Assembly (NCBI RefSeq): GCF_017916325.1
Contig: NC_090148.1
Location: 1 to 64,000 of the forward strand
Reading direction: 5' to 3'
DNA length: 64,000 nucleotides
DNA from: Leishmania martiniquensis
Taxonomy: Eukaryota; Euglenozoa; Kinetoplastea; Trypanosomatida; Trypanosomatidae
Position numbers and translations under genes: made by a program. Each line of letters begins with the position of its first letter. The first letter of the stretch is position 1. The notes beneath the pieces are model-generated. The model did not search any database. It saw only the letters and a list, made by a program, of their open reading frames with translations, and was not told where the DNA came from. This document shows, piece after piece, positions 30,088-39,986 of the stretch.

Positions 30088-31143
30088 CTACTGGCATGGC
30101 CCCGAGTCACCCCTTTCCTCCGAGGCCGATTTCTTTGCATGGGCGGCGGCAGTAGGCTTGCCAATGTCGATTTGTGCGGCAGCAGCAGTGCCGATCCTCT
30201 TCAGTCGCTCCACCTCCTCTACAGCCTTCATGTACGCCTGCGCATCCTCCTGCCGCCGGGTCTCCAGCTGCATCGACTGCTTATTCACGAGCTTGCGCAG
30301 CGCGAAGATGTCTTGCTGGCGCCGCCAGCACCGCAGCATTCCGTACAGAGAGCCCGCGGTGACAGAGAACCAGAAGATGATGTACATGGAGTGCACTACA
30401 GGTGTGAGGTGGACGTAGGTGACCTCATCCACCTCGCGGCGGCGAGGCCACGCGCGTCCGCGCACCATGCGCTGGTCGTCGCCTGAGAAGTCCTCCAGCA
30501 TCTCCACATAGTAGTGGTGAGCGCCGTGTTTCTCAGTGCTCTCTTCGAGGTGCTCAGCACCCCAGCGACGGCGGTAGTAGGCCATGGCCATATTCCACGG
30601 CCGTATCGCCAGCCACGATAGGTCCGCCGCCACTGGGCCTTCATTGTCCGGGCTCGCGCCCCATATAAGAGACCCGCCGATGAACTCCTCCTTGCGCAGA
30701 ATGCCGCGGACTTGGCCAGGGGCAAAACCCTCGCCGATGTACTGTGTCAAGATCGTGCGGTGCTTCCCGGCGTCGATCGGGACAAAGCCGCGGTTCACCA
30801 TCACAAACTTACCGGTGTTCGCGATCTCGAAGGGCGTCATGACAAGGAAGCCGCCGCGACTCTCGTCCTCGTTCGCGGCACCCTTGTACGACGGAACAGA
30901 GCGCGGGCCTACCAGGCACGAGCCCTCGTTGTCGAAGGACCCGTCGAGCATCACTCGACGGAACTCGCACTCGTTCACCATCGCGTTTTTGGGCGGCAAG
31001 TCCGCCAGCGGAGTCTTCTCAACGTTTTTGTGGTTCTCCATCAACTGCTTCTTCTGGCCCCTGCGAAAAATTTGCCATATCCCAGCGTTGAAGGACATAA
31101 CGCTGGTGCACAGGAACATAGCACCCATGTAGTCGGGCCTCAT
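30088..31143 (-). CDS. SURF1-like cytochrome c oxidase assembly protein
   Basis: 351 aa. SURF1 proteins sit in the mitochondrial inner membrane and help assemble cytochrome c oxidase. The family layout is visible: a first membrane helix at about 8-25 ending in GIWQIFRR (21-28, matching the G.WQ..R element), an intermembrane domain with GFLVMTPFE (98-106) and FVMVNRGFVPID (113-124, the VNRGW.P signature), and a second helix at about 249-271 (TPVVHSMYIIFWFSVTAG). A charged, helical C-terminal tail of about 80 residues (272-351) follows, longer than in typical SURF1. The ATG at 31143 is the first in frame; 64 upstream codons stay open but start without ATG, and an AG following a pyrimidine tract (31230-31265) lies within them. 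Alternative upstream initiation would add a basic presequence-like stretch. Confidence 0.9.
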   Translation of the reverse strand: MRPDYMGAMFLCTSVMSFNAGIWQIFRRGQKKQLMENHKNVEKTPLADLPPKNAMVNECEFRRVMLDGSFDNEGSCLVGPRSVPSYKGAANEDESRGGFLVMTPFEIANTGKFVMVNRGFVPIDAGKHRTILTQYIGEGFAPGQVRGILRKEEFIGGSLIWGASPDNEGPVAADLSWLAIRPWNMAMAYYRRRWGAEHLEESTEKHGAHHYYVEMLEDFSGDDQRMVRGRAWPRRREVDEVTYVHLTPVVHSMYIIFWFSVTAGSLYGMLRCWRRQQDIFALRKLVNKQSMQLETRRQEDAQAYMKAVEEVERLKRIGTAAAAQIDIGKPTAAAHAKKSASEERGDSGPCQ

Positions 31144-32158
31144 GTTGCTTCTGCGGGTTGGGCAGAGGGGGTTGGTGGTGGCTCGGCCGCGCGGACGTTT
31201 CTGCTGCCACGGCGGAAACTTACGCCGCACAGGGGTAGGAGGGAGAAGCAGAGTCGAGGCAGAAGAGATGGGGGCGCGCACCTGACAAAAAGGGACGGCA
31301 ACACTTACCGGAAGCTGGCCAGGGCGTGTCCACACGCGGGCAGGTGTGTGCTTGCGTGTTTACGCACAATCTGTGAAGAATGGAGAGAGAGAAAAGTCGG
31401 GGCACGACGATGGGCTCGCAATATGCATTGACGTGGATGACTGTGGCGAGTGCGGGCGTGACAGGGAGAAAGAAGAGCGATCGAGCGAGAGGCCACAGGC
31501 ACTGGAGGCAGACAGTCGACCGAACGCCCCTCTCCCGAGGGTATGGCCAAAGAGGGGCAGAGAGGAGCGAGTGGAACGTGAGCAGCGTAAGAGGAGAGGG
31601 TGGAAGCGTTGAGGGGTGTCAGGGGGAGGGAGGAGGGGTCATTCACAGCCACCAGTGGGCCGTGCGCTCTACAGAGAAGTTGAGAATACAACAGACACCG
31701 CTTTCTCTGCGGAGGATGGCACATGTTCAGCTGCGCACTCGTGTGCCGGCCGGTGCATCAGACATCCACACCATCACTTCAACGTGAACCGACATACATA
31801 ACAGAAGAGAGGGCGAGGCGCCAGCAGCCGCTGCGTGTTTCGAGCGGGGCTAACGTGGAGAGGGGTGGCATTGGTTGCGTGTCTGCCAGTACCACCAACT
31901 CCAAAGCAGCGGCAGCAGCAGAAAAAGGGGGAGACGGTAGTCAGCAAAGGTCAGCGGCCCATTTCGGGCAGTGCACATGCACAGGGCAAGGCGTGCGCAC
32001 GAGCATCGGAGGAAAAGTGCATCAGACGGCCACGGGCGACACGCAGCGCACGTGGGGCGTGGGAAGAAAGAAGCACGCCAGATCGCGCGGGTAGGCAGCG
32101 AAGAGCAGCGCCACATCGACCATCGCGCACCGCCGCCTTCTCTTCCTCCCTCTCTCTC
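31144..32158. other. Intergenic spacer / UTRs
   Basis: About 1 kb. SURF1 splice tract at 31230-31265, purine-rich runs near 31378-31400 and 31465-31500; no gene seen. Confidence 0.55.
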
Positions 32159-32635
32159 TTACGAGGGCGTTGAGCTGTTCGCCGGAGCATTGCCGGACAA
32201 CGAGCGCAGGTAGGGTGACACCTCCATGTACAGCCGTTTCATCTCAAAGAAGTAACTTCGAGACTCCTCCACCGCCTCAGCGTAGACGTCGCACTTCTTT
32301 CTGAGACGCTGCAGCTCATCGTGCAGGGCGAGCACCTGCGTGTTGCCATCAGTTTTTTCGATAGCATCGCGGCACGCCTTCGCTTCCAAGTTGTAGTGGT
32401 TCTCATTGAGCTGAGACTGCCGCCGTTGCGCCCGCTCCTCCTCAAGTTTGCGCAGCAGCACCGCATTCTCAGCCTTCAGAAGCTGGTTCTGCCACCGCAG
32501 CTCCGCAAACTCCTTCATCTCCTCCGCAGTAAGAACAGGACTCCTCCGACCCCCGCCCGCTGGCGCGGGCGACTCAGTGGTTGCAGCAGCAGCAGCAGCA
32601 ACAGAGGGGATGTTTGAGGCGTCCACATTGCTCAT
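32159..32635 (-). CDS. Small coiled-coil hypothetical protein
   Basis: 158 aa, not recognised. An Ala/Pro-rich N-terminus (1-35) precedes a long Glu/Leu/Arg/Gln-rich region (about 36-145) with clear heptad character, for example LRWQNQLLKAENAVLLRKLE (46-65) and LALHDELQRLRKKCDVYAE (102-120), so most of the protein should be one coiled coil. A short tail with RLYMEVSPYLRSL closes it. ATG start, same orientation as neighbours. Function unknown. Confidence 0.75.
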   Translation of the reverse strand: MSNVDASNIPSVAAAAAATTESPAPAGGGRRSPVLTAEEMKEFAELRWQNQLLKAENAVLLRKLEEERAQRRQSQLNENHYNLEAKACRDAIEKTDGNTQVLALHDELQRLRKKCDVYAEAVEESRSYFFEMKRLYMEVSPYLRSLSGNAPANSSTPS

Positions 32636-35233
32636 TGTTATTTGCTGAAGACGAAAAGTCTAGTAGGCGTCTGTATGCGTCAGAGTGAGCGAGAGAGGGG
32701 GCAGCCGATCTCGCGCTGCAGCGTCGGTCGTGGGGCAGAAGCACGCATGGGGGAGGTGGAAGAATGGAGGGACAGTCACGCGCGCACGGGTAAGGAGAAA
32801 GAGAGAGGGACAAATAAGCGGCTGTGCTAGTCTGTCGCTGCTGACGCTACACGGCTGTGCACGCACACGCGCACACACCGATGCACACGCAGAGGCATAC
32901 GCGTATCGTACCCAAGTTTCTGCGTAGGAGGAAGCCCGTTTGCTTATGAGCTCTAAATATATACATACATACATATATGTGTGTGTATGTTTCGCACAAG
33001 AGCGAAAGAGGCGCACGCACGCTCGCACAGAGAAAGAGAAGACAGTCACATACGACACACCAACACGAAGCAGGTCCGTTCCGCGCTCCATCGCCGACCC
33101 CTCATCAGCAGTTCGCATCCGAAAGAGGCGAAAAGCTCGCAGAGACGGTGGAGATGAGACAAGGAGAGCGCTGACAGCTGAGCGCGCTTCGCCTTTTCCA
33201 CAGACAAGTGTCTCAGAGTGAGGACCTCTCCTTTCTTTGCGGCTTCTCCTCAGCATCTTCTGCGGGCCACCTATCGCTTCCACGGGTGTCGGCGTGTGGG
33301 CCATCAGGGTTCAAAATGGGAAAGGGTAAGAGAGGGCATCGCGAATGAGAAGCTGAGAGGGGAGCGACTGGCGGCGCTCGCCGGTCAGCAGCGAGGCGTG
33401 AGAGAGACAGACAGAGAGAAGAGGAAAGGGAGCGGGGGGTGCGCGCGTGGGGAGGGGGGCGGGGGAAAGAAGGCCGGGAAGGAGAGAGGCAAAGTCTAGC
33501 AGCAGACCCACGGGTGCGGAGGGGGAGGAGTAGGTAGGAAGCGCAGCAGCTAGACTGGAAGGGGGGGTCATCGGCCCTACAGAGCAGCTGCCGAGCCATC
33601 GACTGCGAACCAGTGGCGAACAGCCGAGATGAGCAAAAGAAAAAGTGAGTTTCTGCCGCCTCTCTGAGGAGACACGCGAAAGTGAATGCCGAGATGCATG
33701 ATGGCTTCGCGCGATACGCAGGTGCGTGCTGAGAAAAGCTGCGAGTCGGTGTCTGTCTATATGCGAGTACTCGGCTGCCCATCTTCTTGTGTCGTATCCT
33801 CGACGGATGTGTGAAAAAAGCGCCACAGAAAACTTCACAGCCGGCAGGGGGGCACAGAGGGTCCCAGGGACGCGCACGGCCACCTCCATCGCAGCCACAA
33901 TAGCACTCGTGCAAAAGCCGCCGACGGGGAGGAAAAGCCGTCGTGCATCTCTGCACACACACACGCACAGCACTGGACTCAAGAGTCCGCCAGCTCCAGC
34001 CTATTCTCTATCGTGTTGGCGTGCTCATCTACGCAGTCCCTCCGCTCCTCCTCAACTTCTCTGGCACCTCCCCACCACCACCACATACACACACAAAGAC
34101 TATCGTACGCGCGAGAAGCAGCAGCGCCATCAGCAGAGAACGAGCCGCGCGCCCGTGAGTGGGGGGGCGCACGAGGGTATGTCCGTGCATGAGAAAGGGG
34201 GAGGAGGAGGAGGAGAAGTCGGCACGCACACGCGATATTAGGCGAGAGCGCGCGCGAAACAGAAGGGGGGAACACTCAACGAATAAGAGGCACATTGCAC
34301 AGAGGAAAAGGGGCAATGGGTGGGCAAAATTGCCTCCGCGAGGAAGAGGCGTGCGCGTGTTGAGGGGGCGAAGGGGAGAGAGGGGTTAAACTGAAAGGGA
34401 GAGGGACAGAAGGGCAGTCCAGTGGATGTACATGAGCTCGCGCGCCATTCCAAACAGTGAAAACACAGAGGGAGGCGATGGGGGTGGGGGGAGGAGGAGG
34501 GGGGGAAGGCGCCTTAAGCGAGAAAATCGTTTAAGTGTGTATGTGCGTGCGTATGTGTCTCTGTGTAATGCAGGGGTGCTCACAAAGGAGGCATAGAGAG
34601 AAAGAGGGGGCGGAGGGGGGCGGACCCCTGAGCGAGGCGCATCAGCGTTGTCTTCTAATGATGTTGCGACCGGCGCAGCGGCGGGCAGAGGAGGGGGAGA
34701 GAGTGGTGTGTGGCGCCGCCATGCGTACATAGAAGAGTGAAAGAGTGCAAGACGACTTGAACAGCAATCGTAGCGCACACCGCGTCGAACAGGGGAAAAG
34801 CGGAACGATGAAGCGTGACGGGTGAGTGGGAGGAATCCTTGCGAGCGGGGACAATAATGGCGGCATTGGAGGAGGAGGCGAGAGACGAGAGAGAGGCAAT
34901 AGCATTGAGTGGTAGGCAGCGCCATCACCCAAGCCTAAATGTGTATGTGTGTGTGCGTGTGTGTGCGTGCACAACTCTACGCTACTTCGCCCTCCGACAC
35001 CCCCCCCAGTGCTCTGTTAGACCTCCCCTCACCCGCATCACACACAGACACATACACACAAGCAAACGTGCAAGCGAAGACACACACAGAGACGAGCAGG
35101 CCCGGTTGGAGAAGTCCGCGGGGATAATGCACCTCTGCAGATACAGCGGCGCGGTGAAGATGACGCCACATGAGAAGCGAGGGGAACAGACGAGGCGAGA
35201 TGGCAAAGCTAAACGCTCGAAATCGTCACCGCC
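32636..35233. other. Long intergenic spacer (2.6 kb), mostly 3' UTR of the kinesin gene
   Basis: No gene supported; overlapping minus frames of 180-250 codons here are Ser/Leu/Pro/Arg-rich reads of purine-biased DNA. Contains a mixed TA/CA microsatellite at about 32954-32990, G-rich purine runs at 33428-33470 and 34470-34508, and (GT)n near 34938-34968. Confidence 0.6.
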
Positions 35234-37405
35234 TCACTTGTCCACTCGCCCCGTAGTCGCCCAACTGCTCAAAGTGTCCGTCTCGTGAATGACAAGACGT
35301 CGCAGCTGCATGTTCTGCTCATCCACGCGGTCCGCATATGTCGTGACGAGCTCAAGGTGCTGCTGCATGGACTCCTTCAGATGGGCCGCCAGGTTTAGTC
35401 GCGTCACTTTGACAGGGCAGCCATAGCGCGAATACGGGCATACGACGCTGCCGCCGTCACCACCGCATGCGGCGCCGGCCTCCTCGGCGTCGAGGACCCC
35501 GGCGTTCCAGCGACGGCCCGCTGCCGGTGCACGGTGCGACGCGGGCCGGTCAACAAAGGATGTGCTACTGGTCAGCTGAACCGGCGAAGTGCGTGAAGAG
35601 TGTGCTCGCGTGAACTTCAGTGTGCCGGTACCTTCGTCAGATGTCACCGGCCCCACCGGCTCGGCAGCTGTGCTGCCGTTGAGTGCGGAAGATGCGCGCG
35701 GCGACGACGATGACGGGACTATCACACCCCTCAAAATACCCTGCGGCGGCGCCCCGATGCTGGAGCAGGAGGACACAAGTGTCTGCGATGTGTCCATCGA
35801 GTTCGGCACGATGATGCTCAGTGCAGTGCTGCGCGGAGTTTGTGTTGCGCGGTTGGGGTTGCGCACACAGCTCGCCATGTGCCCCTCGAGCCGCCTCTTG
35901 CGCACGAACTGCAGGCAGTACGGGCACGCCACCTTCGCAGCGTCGCAGCTCTGCTCATGCGCTGCGAGCGTTTGGCGACTCTGCACGCCGCCGCAGTACC
36001 GGCACTTCACCTTCGCCTCCGCGCATTCCTGCTGGGTGTGCTTGTCTAGGAGTTGGCGCTGTACTATGGCACCACATGCGCTGCAGCGGATCGGCGCGCG
36101 GGCGCACCGGCGAGTGTGGCTAGCGATTTCGCTACGCAGCATGCGCTCGTTGCAGTGCTGGCAGCGCACAGGCGAATCCCTGCACTCGGCCATGTGCGCC
36201 TCGAGCTCCTGTCTGTCTACCTCCTGCCTACAGTGGGGGCAGGTCGCCACCTGGCGCTTGCATACATGCCGGTCGCCAACGAAGATCGGCTGCCCGCACG
36301 TCTTACATGGGATCGGCTTCACCCCATTGTGTGGGTTTGTGGGCCCCTTCAGCTCTTTGATGCGGTCCGCGTACCGCAGCGTATTGAGCGTGTCCTCGCA
36401 GTGGCTCTGACAGGGTGATATCGCCGCAATCACGCAAGTCTTGCACCGGCCCACAAAGCTCTCGCGAAGAATCTGCGTCAGCTTTGAACCACGAAACGGA
36501 ATGTGTCGCTTGCGCATAGACATCGCGCGTATGCACTCCTTCAGAGCCAGCAGGGACTTGTTGATCTCGGCACCTTCGCGGCGCGTCTTCGCATCCGTCT
36601 CCGCCGTGTCAGAGGCCCGCTCGCTGCCTGCAAGGTCGACGAAGGTGATGCGGCCCAGTTGGACCTCACTGCTGCTGTCCACCAGTCTCAGTTTGATCTC
36701 GAGCACGGCGTGCGATCGCGAGCTGCGATCGTTCGCATGCGTTGTGCCTATCGACCTCAGCTGATGCCCACTCATCATCAGCGCATGGACATCGTCGACA
36801 GAGCTGACGACCTGCTCGGTGATGCCCATGATGTGCACGTTCTGGTACTCATCCTGCAGCATCTTCACTTCCGCTCGATCGTTGAGCAGGTCGTAGAGCT
36901 TTGACCCGTACACCTCATAGAAGCTTGCTGTCATGGTGCTGCTCTCCGTCATGGTGAGGAGCTCCGTCACGGCTAGGCTGTAAAGGCCAGGACGCTCCCC
37001 AGTGCCGAGCATCGTGTGCGTTTTGCCGCTGCCTGTCTGCCCAAATGCAAAGATGACCGCGCCGCCGCCTTCCCGCACACTCTGGAGGAGAGGCTGACAG
37101 CAATGGCGGTACACATCCTCGTTGGTGCACGCCTCACCAAAGACGTGATCGTAGTTGAAGCTGCTTGGCTCAATGATAGGCGTGAGGTCGAGCTTCGTGC
37201 GCGGCTCGTACACCGTGACGGAGGACCCGCCATTCTCGCCGCAGCGCACCACGTCGTTCTCGTTATCCTCGCGACCTGGGATGCGGGGTCGCTTGCGCAC
37301 GGCGACAATGATAGATGAGCTGGCCCCAGGGCCGCTTGGCGACACGCCACAGGTACGCTCCGACTGGCGGCTCTGCGGTTCGCTGCTCGGGCTATCCTCT
37401 CGCAT
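35234..37405 (-). CDS. Kinesin-13 family motor with C-terminal TRAF-type zinc fingers
   Basis: 723 aa. The motor domain (about 31-355) has P-loop GQTGSGKT (122-129), switch I NDRSSRSH (225-232), switch II DLAGSE (257-262) and the stretch RREGAEINKSLLALKECIRA (275-294) typical of kinesin-13 (MCAK) motors, which depolymerise microtubule ends instead of walking. KLDLT (71-75) stands where kinesin-13 loop 2 has KVD. The motor begins only about 30 residues from the N-terminus, so the usual basic neck before it is missing. After the motor come six or so Cys/His fingers (367-513, repeats like CPHC...LEAHMAEC) resembling TRAF-type zinc fingers, a Ser-rich linker, and one more finger (656-690, CPYSRYGCPVKV...HL). 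The ATG at 37405 is the first after a clean pyrimidine tract and CAG at 37517-37518. Confidence 0.93.
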   Translation of the reverse strand: MREDSPSSEPQSRQSERTCGVSPSGPGASSSIIVAVRKRPRIPGREDNENDVVRCGENGGSSVTVYEPRTKLDLTPIIEPSSFNYDHVFGEACTNEDVYRHCCQPLLQSVREGGGAVIFAFGQTGSGKTHTMLGTGERPGLYSLAVTELLTMTESSTMTASFYEVYGSKLYDLLNDRAEVKMLQDEYQNVHIMGITEQVVSSVDDVHALMMSGHQLRSIGTTHANDRSSRSHAVLEIKLRLVDSSSEVQLGRITFVDLAGSERASDTAETDAKTRREGAEINKSLLALKECIRAMSMRKRHIPFRGSKLTQILRESFVGRCKTCVIAAISPCQSHCEDTLNTLRYADRIKELKGPTNPHNGVKPIPCKTCGQPIFVGDRHVCKRQVATCPHCRQEVDRQELEAHMAECRDSPVRCQHCNERMLRSEIASHTRRCARAPIRCSACGAIVQRQLLDKHTQQECAEAKVKCRYCGGVQSRQTLAAHEQSCDAAKVACPYCLQFVRKRRLEGHMASCVRNPNRATQTPRSTALSIIVPNSMDTSQTLVSSCSSIGAPPQGILRGVIVPSSSSPRASSALNGSTAAEPVGPVTSDEGTGTLKFTRAHSSRTSPVQLTSSTSFVDRPASHRAPAAGRRWNAGVLDAEEAGAACGGDGGSVVCPYSRYGCPVKVTRLNLAAHLKESMQQHLELVTTYADRVDEQNMQLRRLVIHETDTLSSWATTGRVDK

Positions 37406-38569
37406 CCCCACGAAGCGTGGGGCGCCGGGTGGGCGAGGCGAGTGCGTGCGCGTCTGTTTAGGTTCGTGTGTCTGTATGTGTACCACGTCCTCCAGAGCGA
37501 GACAACAATGGTAGACCTGAGGAGAAGGGCGGAGAGAGAGTGCCGTGCATTGTGTCATGCAGGCAACATCAGTTGTGTGTATGGGGAGGGGTGGGGACAA
37601 AGAAAGGTGTGAGTGAGAGTGAAAAACGTGCGAGGAATGAAAGGGAAGCGACACGTCACGGTGAAGCGCGAGAGGCTCGAGAGGGGGACGTGGGAATGCC
37701 GCAGTGGAAGGGGTGAGATATTGAGGGGCGACGCTGGCGCAATGGCCCTCGGGGAGCCTCCCCAAGAGCAATCCTCCAGGTGGTGAACCAGAGATGGCAC
37801 TCGTTGTCAACAGTTATGAAGAGGTGGAGACGCACGTAGCGCGCACGCATAGACGGCGTGTTAGCGCTGAGCACTTTGCCCTTGCCGACAAAAAAAAATT
37901 AGCCGCGGCACGCGCCTGCGAGCGAGGGATGAGTGCCCTCCTCTACAGCCCCTTCAATCGAAGCCCTCCAAGCAGCAGCAGTGCAGTGCAGTGTCGTGCA
38001 TAGCTGCGGTCGTTCGGCTCTTGCTGCCTCTCGGTGCCCCAGTGACCTGTAAGAGAAGAAGGGGCCACACACTCAGATGTGCGCATGGGCATGCGTCGGA
38101 GCGCAAAGGCCCGAATGCATGAGAATGTGTATCAGTGCATCGGCCCGCATGCAGTCGCGGGAGAGGTGCAGCGCAGACCTGCGAGCACGCATACACACAC
38201 CCCTAAGGCACACCAGGGGTCTCCAGAAAGCTAGCACAAGATGCGCCGTTCCCCTCCCCCTGCCGCGTCCGAGCAGGCGGGCGAGGCTCAACTCAGTGAA
38301 ACCGGTGGCAAGAGCGAGAGACGGTCGGATGAGATATGGAACACTGTGCGGTGCGATGAGGGCAGCTGTTGCCCCTGAGCGCACGCGTGCGTGGAACGTT
38401 GGCAACCTGAGAGTGCTGAGCTGCCCTCCTTGTTTCCGCGCCCTCTGAGCTGGCCCCCTTTGGTCCTCGCCTTCCCTCACCACACCGCGCATTCACCTTC
38501 ACGGTCATCGCGAGTATTCAGGCCCGTATACACGCAAATATGGCGTGTGTAGGCGTTCCCCCCCCCCGT
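37406..38569. other. Intergenic spacer / UTRs
   Basis: About 1.2 kb with the kinesin splice signal at the left end, an A-run at 37890-37898 and a C-run near 38560-38569; no gene seen. Confidence 0.55.
37517..37540 (-). promoter_or_regulatory. Probable spliced-leader acceptor of the kinesin gene
   Basis: On the transcribed strand a tract CTCTCTCTCCGCCCTTCTCC runs directly into TCAG; the first ATG downstream, 112 nt away, is the kinesin start. This is the cleanest trans-splice signal in the window. Confidence 0.7.
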
Positions 38570-39334
38570 TCATTCGTCCTTGATGGTGTTCTTCGGCTTG
38601 GGACTGACCGGCACCATGAAGTTGTCGCTCAGCGCCCATCGGCGACGCGACCAGAAGGGCCGCCGCGCGTCCCTCTTGATGGCGTCGGAGACAAAGGCGG
38701 TGGGGTCGTACGTTGCGAACATCGTGTTCGGCTCCAGCATCTCACCAGCGTGCCTGTTCGCCAAGTTGACTGGTGTGCGGCCACCCTCCTGGGCGAAGCG
38801 CTCCTCCACAACGCGCGCCACCATATCGCCTTCTAAAGGCCGCGGTGGGCGGCCGAACTCGTCTACATCCTCGAGGAACAGCGGAATCTCCGGGTCCCAG
38901 TTGCGCTGCTCTGGGGTGCCTGGTATGCGCGGCAACAGCTCCCCCTCCTCAAAACGCTCGACCATCGCAGCGGATTGGATGAGCTGCACCAGCAGATGGT
39001 CCTGGTGATGCTTAAAGGCAAATCGCTTGCCGCTAACGCTCGACGGGGTGCCATCAGCGTACTCGAAATCCGCAACTTCGCGCGACGGGCCGTACTTGCC
39101 GTAGCGGTCTCCGTGGCCGTGGTGCAGCATCCACTCGATGTGGGTCTTGCGAAAGCGCGGCCTCTCCAAGGGAAACTGCGAGCGAGCCGACGGGTACGCT
39201 GGCGCCGCCTCGGGGGCGGCCCAGGGGGGGCTGCGCTCACCCGTGTACGACGAGCGGTACTCCGAGTACTGCCGAGCCGCCGTGTGCAGCGTGGCCGCCG
39301 TGAGACACACACCGCACAAGTCACAATGGCGCAT
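38570..39334 (-). CDS. Hypothetical protein
   Basis: 254 aa, family not recognised. Soluble and rich in charged and aromatic residues, with segments such as RKTHIEWMLHHGHGDRYGKY (62-81), KRFAFKHHQDHLLVQLIQSA (103-122), a Pro/Glu-rich stretch RIPGTPEQRNWDPEIPLFLE (136-155) and RRPFWSRRRWALSDNFMVP (225-243). The sequence looks well folded and is not low complexity, which supports a real gene. The first 20 residues contain Cys and Ala/Thr and could be part of a mitochondrial targeting signal, so a kinetoplastid-specific mitochondrial subunit is one possibility; I cannot support it further. Confidence 0.8.
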   Translation of the reverse strand: MRHCDLCGVCLTAATLHTAARQYSEYRSSYTGERSPPWAAPEAAPAYPSARSQFPLERPRFRKTHIEWMLHHGHGDRYGKYGPSREVADFEYADGTPSSVSGKRFAFKHHQDHLLVQLIQSAAMVERFEEGELLPRIPGTPEQRNWDPEIPLFLEDVDEFGRPPRPLEGDMVARVVEERFAQEGGRTPVNLANRHAGEMLEPNTMFATYDPTAFVSDAIKRDARRPFWSRRRWALSDNFMVPVSPKPKNTIKDE

Positions 39335-39986
39335 GTGTATGCGTGTGTGTGTGTGTGCTGGATTGGCTGCTCTTAGTGTGAAAGAGTCGTGTCAGTCATG
39401 ACGATGGGATCGAAGGCAGCGAGGAAAATGCACAACAGGCAGCGGGGTCAGCTCATGATGGCATGGGCACAGGCACGCATGTATATAGGGAGCACTGTGC
39501 GGGAAGGTAGCGTTGGCCTTTGTGGAGAGAGGCGCATACTGTCTGTACACCGAGAAGGTACGCATGTGCGGGCGACGATTTGCAGCAGGGCATGGCAGAC
39601 ACAGACACACACACACGCCACGTAACTCGCACCACGTCATACAGAGAGACACAGAAGACGCTGTGCACCGAGAGTCGCTTCACTGCCGACCCCACTCAAC
39701 GAGATGAGCATCGCTACACTTGGCCGCGGCAGCGGTGTGCACGCGCCCTGGTGCGCGTCTGTGCTGATGTCATCTTGTTGCTTGCTCTCTTCACCACATT
39801 AAGATGGTGTGCGAGAGAGAGTCATGCACGTCTGTGCGTATGTATTAAAGACGGCGCAGAGGTGCGTCGGATACCTGCTTGTACGTGTGTGTGTGTGTGT
39901 GCTTGGGGGGGGAGGGCTGCGTATCGCACCCCCAATCACCTTTGACATCCGCGCACCCTCCCCCAGCCCTCACGCACATTGTTCTC
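39335..39986. other. Intergenic spacer / UTRs
   Basis: About 0.65 kb; (GT)n at 39341-39356 and 39886-39902, (CA)n near 39603-39616. No gene seen. Confidence 0.55.

Noticed and set aside
33213..33982. Two overlapping minus frames of 223-251 codons
   Set aside because: They overlap each other in different phases over the same purine-rich DNA, and both read as Ser/Arg/Pro/Leu-rich sequence without a domain.
37406..37810. 135-codon N-terminal extension of the kinesin frame
   Set aside because: A clear pyrimidine tract and CAG at 37517 lie inside it, the sequence is UTR-like, and the first ATG after the acceptor opens directly into the motor.
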